Part shown: piece by piece, positions 58,701-64,000 of the stretch
Numbering within the stretch: the first letter of the stretch is position 1
Layout of the letters: the number at the start of each line of letters is the position of its first letter
Assembly (NCBI RefSeq): GCF_902635505.1
Contig: NC_045430.1
Span: 111,349,425 to 111,413,424 of the forward strand
Reading direction: 5' to 3'
DNA: 64,000 nt
Source of the DNA: Sarcophilus harrisii
Taxonomy: Eukaryota > Chordata > Mammalia > Dasyuromorphia > Dasyuridae
Program-made: the position numbers and the translations under genes
Notes under the pieces: model-generated
Seen by the model: the letters and a program-made list of their open reading frames with translations, nothing else
Database searches by the model: none
What the model was told of the DNA's origin: nothing

Positions 58701-58869
58701 TGAGCATTAATTATTAGTCTAGATATTTAAGTTGATTAATGATCTTTTAATTGTTGAATCTGATTGACTTTTTTCAATGCTGGGTCTTATCAAACACTCT
58801 GTAGCACTTGGTGCTCAATTTTCCCTTCTTGGTTACTTATTTTTCCTCTCTGATTTTGTATTTGTACAA

Positions 58870-58935
58870 TTATCTCTCTCTCTCTCTCTCTCTCTTCCTT
58901 CCTCTCTCTCTCTTCCTCCCTCCTTCCCTCCCTTC
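58870..58935 (+). repeat. (CT)n/(CTTC)n microsatellite
   Basis: About 12 CT units, then CTTC and CTCC variants. Confidence 0.9.
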
Positions 58936-58959
58936 AGTCTATTTACTTTTCTCTCAGTC

Positions 58960-60010
58960 TTTACAAATCTTCTCTCTATATTCTTCTACCAGTTGATCTT
59001 ATCATCTCCCATGAATTTAATTATCTTTATTCAGATGATTCCCAAATCTAAATGTCTAGTTCAACTGTGTCTTCTGACCTCTATTCACATATCTTCAGCT
59101 ACCTATTAGACATTTTCAAGCCATGTATTTGGTAAATGTCTCAAGACTATATTTCCAGAAGAAAATTCTTAGCTTTTTCCCCAAATTATCTGTTTGGGTT
59201 CTAAAAGCCAATCTGGCTGGTTCCAACCTACATTTTCAGTCTTAGTCCACATTACTCCTCTACACACACTCTGATTTAGTCAGACTGGCCTTTATTGTTG
59301 TCTTCTTATAAATGATGCTTCATTTCCTATCACCTTGCATTTGAATCATCTGTCACCCATGTTTGGAATGCCTTCCTTTCTCAACTGCTTTACTTCTCCC
59401 TTTTAGAATTCTCTCATTTATAAACTCTTTAAAGGCAAGGACTAATTCATTCATTGTCTTTTTTTAGCAGAGTGCCTGGCACATTCTGGGTACTTAAATG
59501 CATACTGATTGATAAAAACCATTCAATGATTCCCCATTGCCAGTAATAAAGATCAGACTGTTCTGTTGAACCATTGACAATCCTACAATACTTTTGGCTT
59601 CATATCATATTATGCCCTTCCATGGGTTTGATGCTTCTGCTACATCAGACAGCTCTTTGTGCTACAATCACTAAATGTACTCTCATTCCTCCATTTCCCA
59701 GACTATGCTCTCTACCTCTTTTTTTCTGTTAAACTTTTACTATGCTTTAAAGGCCCAACTGCAAATCTGCTTTCTCCAGAAAGCCTTTTCGGTTATCATT
59801 TTATTCCTCCCACATTGGGAATGACTTTCTCCCTTAAACAGCTTTACTTTGTAAATCTAATACAATTATCATGTAAAACTGTATATTATAGGTATATGTT
59901 TGTGTCCTTTTGCCTAAATAGATCATGTGTTTCTCTAGGGCAGGAACTTGAATTGTTCTTAAACTTTATATCTTCCCTTTCCTAGTACCTAGTACAGTGT
60001 TCTGAAGTAC
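58960..60010 (+). mobile_element. One or two L2-type LINE fragments in putative DERA intron 1
   Basis: Two rounds of the L2-type 3' order: 'ggaatgccttcctttctcaa' with 'gagtgcctggcacattctgg' (59360-59500), then 'aagcctt'-type and 'ctagggcaggaacttgaatt' with 'agtacctagtacagtg' (59750-60000). Confidence 0.55.
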
Positions 60011-60044
60011 TATAGTAAACAATTAATATTTGTAGCACTTTATA

Positions 60045-60205
60045 GTGCTAAAAAGCTCCAAAAAACACTGGGTGTTGCCTCTGCCACCAAATACCTGTCA
60101 TTTAACCTTTTCAGGCATTAATTTCCTTATCTTCAAAATGAGAGGGTTGGACCAGATGGTGATTGTTAAGTTCCCACTTAACTCCAAAATGTCATCATAC
60201 TTAAA
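60045..60205 (+). mobile_element. MIR-like SINE
   Basis: 'tttccttatcttcaaaatga', 'gagggttggaccagatggtg' and 'gttcccacttaactcc' give the right half of a CORE-SINE. Confidence 0.55.
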
Positions 60206-60599
60206 TGGGCCTTTGAGCTCAACTACATGAGTACTCCCTATAATGATGCTGATTATCACCCATCCATGCCCTCTCATTGTGTATGGTTATTGTTAAAGTC
60301 CTTCTGTTAAATACTGCAGAAAGGGCCCACCCAACATTCTGGAAACCTTTCAGTTCTTTTGTTGAAATGGAATTATTAGTGGAGTAAGAGGGCTGTCCAT
60401 CTTGCCACATAACCAATCCACCTTCTTTTCTGGTGGCACTACAGAGCCTCCTAAGTGATATCCATGATCACTCACAAAAGTTGGGTCTACTTATATATAT
60501 AGTAGAAAAACAAAAAATATACAAAAACCCCAAAACAAGGAGATAAAAAATTTTGTTGCCCATATTTTGACAGACAACCCTTTGAGAAGAGCCATTATG

Positions 60600-61260
60600 G
60601 ACTACTTATGGGCAGTAAGCTGGGCTCAGAATTAAACAAAAGGAGAAGATAGGTGGGCTTGCCTTTGAGGACATGCATACTGCTAATTGGTTCTGCCCTG
60701 AAACATAAACCCATCTTTTGAACAATGGTATTCTTCTGGTGATATCATGTGACCACTTTTCAAGGAATACTATAACCACTAAAGAATTATAGGTTTTTTA
60801 AAGAGATGCATAGAGGGAGGTGAATAGGCTGCAGTATGTTATACCAATCAAGAATCGCCTAAATGAAGTAGAGTAAAAAATATCATCGCAGAGGTCTATG
60901 AGCAGAAGATGCTTTGTTGTTTTTGAACAACTGTGTTCATTTTGAACACCTGAAGTGTTGAAGTGAACACCTAGTTCACTTTGAAAATAAATAGCTCCTC
61001 TTTGTGGATGGATGACATTGCTCTGATTGTAACAAATCTCCTAGTTGAACTTTATAATCATCAAAAGAGTCCATCCTAAATTCTAAATAGGAAAAACAAA
61101 GTGGGTTTTGAAAAACCAAATGGCTTTTGATATGCAGTCAGATTGAAAACCATAGGTGCTCTTAGTTAGACTTGAAGTAAACCATGAATTGGACCCAGAA
61201 CTGACCAGGAGGTGGGGGAAGCAGACTGGATGGCTTGTCTTTGGTCAACTAAAACAGATC
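60600..61260 (+). mobile_element. Possible RTE-like LINE fragment
   Basis: 'gatgacattgctctgattgt' (about 61010-61030) encodes DDIALI, as in the reverse-transcriptase box FADDIALI of RTE-type elements. It is followed by worn sequence with the spacing expected of that clade. Confidence 0.4.
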
Positions 61261-61311
61261 TTTTCCTGATCTTAAGCTTCTCCTTAAATAGCCATCTTTT
61301 TTCCTTAGATG

Positions 61312-61545
61312 TATAATGAATAGAATACTAAGTCTAAAGTCAGAAAAGTTCAAGTTCAAATCCAACCTTGAACCATGTGATCCTGGGAAGTCATTTAACT
61401 TCTGGCTGTCTGTTTCCTTAACTAAAAAATGCAAATGATAATAATAACAAATACCTCCTAGGGTTTGTTGTGAGTTTCATATGAGATAATATTTCTAAGT
61501 GCATGACATGGTTCCTGGCACATAGTAGATGCTTAATGAATGCTT
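61312..61545 (+). mobile_element. MIR/THER-like CORE-SINE
   Basis: 'aagttcaagttcaaatccaa', 'gatcctgggaagtcatttaa', 'gataataataacaaatacct' and 'cctggcacatagtagatgct' in order; nearly full length. Confidence 0.85.
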
Positions 61546-62929
61546 CTTTCCTTTCCTTTTTTAAATTTTTTAATCACTAATGTTTTTTCACTGATATTTT
61601 ATGGCTACAAATCATGGAATACTACTGTCTTCAAAGTATTGAAATTGAGTCTCACCAAAGAGCAAAAGGTATGTGGTGGATGTGAATGAGTTGTAACACA
61701 TCATTAAAAAAAAAATCATGCAAAAGGAACCTTATGATAGAGTGAATTACATATACAAAATTTCACCTTATTAGGTTTGAACCAATATACTGGTTTGTGA
61801 ACATCTTTTTGGATCTTTCATTCAACATTTTCTCTTCCATTCAGCTTTGTGTTTTTTGCAAATTTGATAAAGATACTATCTTATACTTTTCTTTTCACTG
61901 ATAAAATTTTAACCATACAGGACCAAGCATGCATCTCTGTGATATTGCCTTAGAGACCTTTTTTCAAAGTGATATCAAATGAACTTGAATTAATGACTGC
62001 TTTTGAATTCTAGAATTCAACTAGTTACTAATGTATTGAATAGTACTATTGTTTAGTCCACCTTTCTTTGTCTTTTCCATAAGAATTTTATGACATTTTT
62101 TTAAATGCTTTCCCCAAACTCAATCTATCACATTCCTCTAATATATTTCTTTAGTATGTCCAAAAAAGAAATAAGGTTATTTTGAAATGACCTCTTATGG
62201 ATGAAGCCATGCTAGCTCTTTGTGCTTACTTTTTCTTTTTCTAGTGAATATTCATTGTTAATGGAATTAAAATAAAGTTAAAATAAATAGCCAAATAAAT
62301 AAAAAAACGATTTTAATTATTTGAAATTAAGTGGCTTTTTTCACTTAAAATGTATGCCTTTGACAGAAAAGATGAATAAAAGTAACAGTTGGCAGATCCC
62401 TTAAGAATGTGATTTAAGTTTGTCACTAGAAATTATTTAAGTGGAAAGAACTGTCCCTTTAAAAACATGGTCACTGGAGAATTGAGGCACTGAAATAGAT
62501 CTTCTTTGAGTTAAAAGCATGAAAGGGGACTTTGAAAATGTTCAGTTAGCTCCACAATATGTACTTACTTTTGCAGTAATAGTCTGTTATATATAAAATT
62601 ATGTGGATGCAAGACTAGGATCAATGTTTAATTTTAGCATTAGGATATAGCAGGTTTTTTTTTTTTTTAATCTTGAAAATCCTAGGAAATAATTGTGGTT
62701 CTATTGCTGCAGTAGCCAAGTTATTTTTATGTTATTCCTCAGTCATTTGTGCTTTTTAAAAGTGTAGAAAAGTAATAGAAATATATAGCAGATCTATTTC
62801 ATTCTAGATTCAGATAAGTTTTTCAATAGAGACACCTGGTGGACAAATTTTTCCTAAGCTTTTGAAACCATTATATTCTTTCAGAGAATGGAATAGAGGG
62901 TTACATTTATCAAAATATGTTGAATTATT

Positions 62930-63050
62930 AAATAGGGATAAAGTATTTTATAAACTTCTGATGAGATGACATTTGTAAAACATTTTGCAAACCTTAAAGC
63001 ACTTTGTAAATTATAGCTATTATTGTTGTTATAGACTTTAAAACGGCATA
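62930..63050 (+). mobile_element. MIR/THER-like 3' end
   Basis: 'cattttgcaaaccttaaagc' and 'actttgtaaattatagctat' with a (TTA/TTG)n end are the usual tail of this SINE in marsupials. Confidence 0.6.
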
Positions 63051-64000
63051 AACATACCAACTGTTATTATTACTACTACTTCTTGTACTATTATTTTTGT
63101 TGTCTGTAAAATTGGAACATTGATCAGTGATTTAGAGAAGCCAATGCTTTCTTTCTGTTCTTAAGATAATAGTGTTATCACAAATCATGTATTTGCATTT
63201 GATAGATTGTAAAGGAAACTATAGAGAAATGAGATTTTCATTTTTTTTTTGATAGGACATGCAGAAATGTTAAAAAATGATCCCCTTGTAACTATATTTT
63301 TCTTAGTGCAGATTTCTTAAAAATTAATAGGACTAGCTATTTCTCAACTTGAATTACAAAATTCAGAAATGAATTCGAAAGGGACCCTGTTTTATGACAG
63401 ATGTAAGACTTCTATCTGGGCATTTGTCATCAACAATTTTGTCAAGTCTTTGGAAAATGAACTAGGAGGAAGCAATATTAAGTTTTGTACTCCTTGGTCT
63501 CAGAAAGTAGAATGTATGTGAAGACAGGAAAGGTGATAAGGTCTCCTTCTGAAAGGTAGATGTTATATAGTGGAGTCAGAGAGAAATTTGGTTCCTTTTT
63601 TAATGAGATGGAAACCTATACTTTTGGATGTGGTTATTTAAGGTTTTTTTTTTGGGGGGGAAGGGAATATAATATAGTTTATTTTTGATATATTTATTTT
63701 CGAGAAGGTGAGTGGTTTAAATGTATAGAGAGCTAGTAATAGACATGTACTGGTTGTATGTGTATGATTAGGCAAGTCATTTGGCTTCTGGTATTCTAAG
63801 CAATTATTTTAATGTTATAAGTTGTAGAAAAAGGATTAACTTATAAGGGTAGAAAGGATATCCTCATCAGGACATTCCTAATGTCAATGAAATAACAGTC
63901 TAGTCCCTATCTCATATTTGTATTTTTCAGAGTAATTAAAAGTACAGTTTGTTGGGAAAAAGTAGATTTCTTTGATACTTGGTATAATTTTTAGTAAAGC

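Larger units (their letters stand above)
54579..64000 (+). other. DERA: Putative DERA intron 1 (incomplete)
   Basis: Follows the putative exon 1. I see no sequence resembling DERA exon 2 (expected to begin near DLSWISKIQ). Apart from the repeats listed separately, 61546-62929 and 63051-64000 hold nothing that I can name. Confidence 0.4.

Noticed and set aside
58777-59109. 110-codon frame with SLSLSLSLPSSL repeats
   Set aside because: It is a translation of the CT microsatellite.
1-64000. CRISPR arrays, operons, riboswitches, tRNA or rRNA genes
   Set aside because: None is visible; the tRNA-like segments are SINE heads, and the window is clearly a vertebrate nuclear genome.

Overview
The window is a gene-poor, AT-rich vertebrate segment, very probably from a marsupial. 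The evidence for Metatheria is the repeat set: a tRNA-type SINE with a 'caattgcctcag' tail (WSINE1-like), CORE-SINEs with a BovB-like tail (MAR1-like), many 3' ends of a marsupial-type L1, and old MIR, L2 and L3/CR1-like copies. I recognise all families from memory of motifs; no database was searched.

The one complete gene is STRAP (serine/threonine kinase receptor-associated protein) on the + strand. Ten coding exons from 27353 to 43564 join without a frame break into 350 codons, the length of human STRAP. They encode a seven-blade WD40 propeller that ends in [14 protein letters not shown] CpG island at about 26600-27770 holds the promoter and a 79-nt pure pyrimidine tract. Three AATAAA signals follow the stop codon within 600 bp. 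About 10.5 kb downstream, 54548-54578 looks like the first coding exon of DERA (deoxyribose-phosphate aldolase), which follows STRAP on the same strand in other mammals. The rest of DERA would lie beyond the window.

Layout: 1-26600 is intergenic and almost all transposon-derived (L1 tails, L3/CR1-like pieces, an unassigned LINE reverse transcriptase at 9080-10333, an L1 ORF1 fossil at about 17990-18780, a long inverted-repeat element at 21499-22298, and two oppositely oriented solo LTRs at 24043-24804 and 25489-26078). 26600-44170 is STRAP, with an L1 tail and several SINEs in its introns. 44170-54480 is intergenic, with an L1 that carries another L1 inside it. 54480-64000 is the putative DERA first exon and the start of its intron 1, again repeat-filled.

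I found no sign of a new multi-gene system. The items most worth a second look are the unassigned LINE, the 164-bp-arm inverted repeat, the opposed LTR pair, the divergent DERA exon 1, and an unidentified 86-codon frame on the minus strand at 45327-45587.
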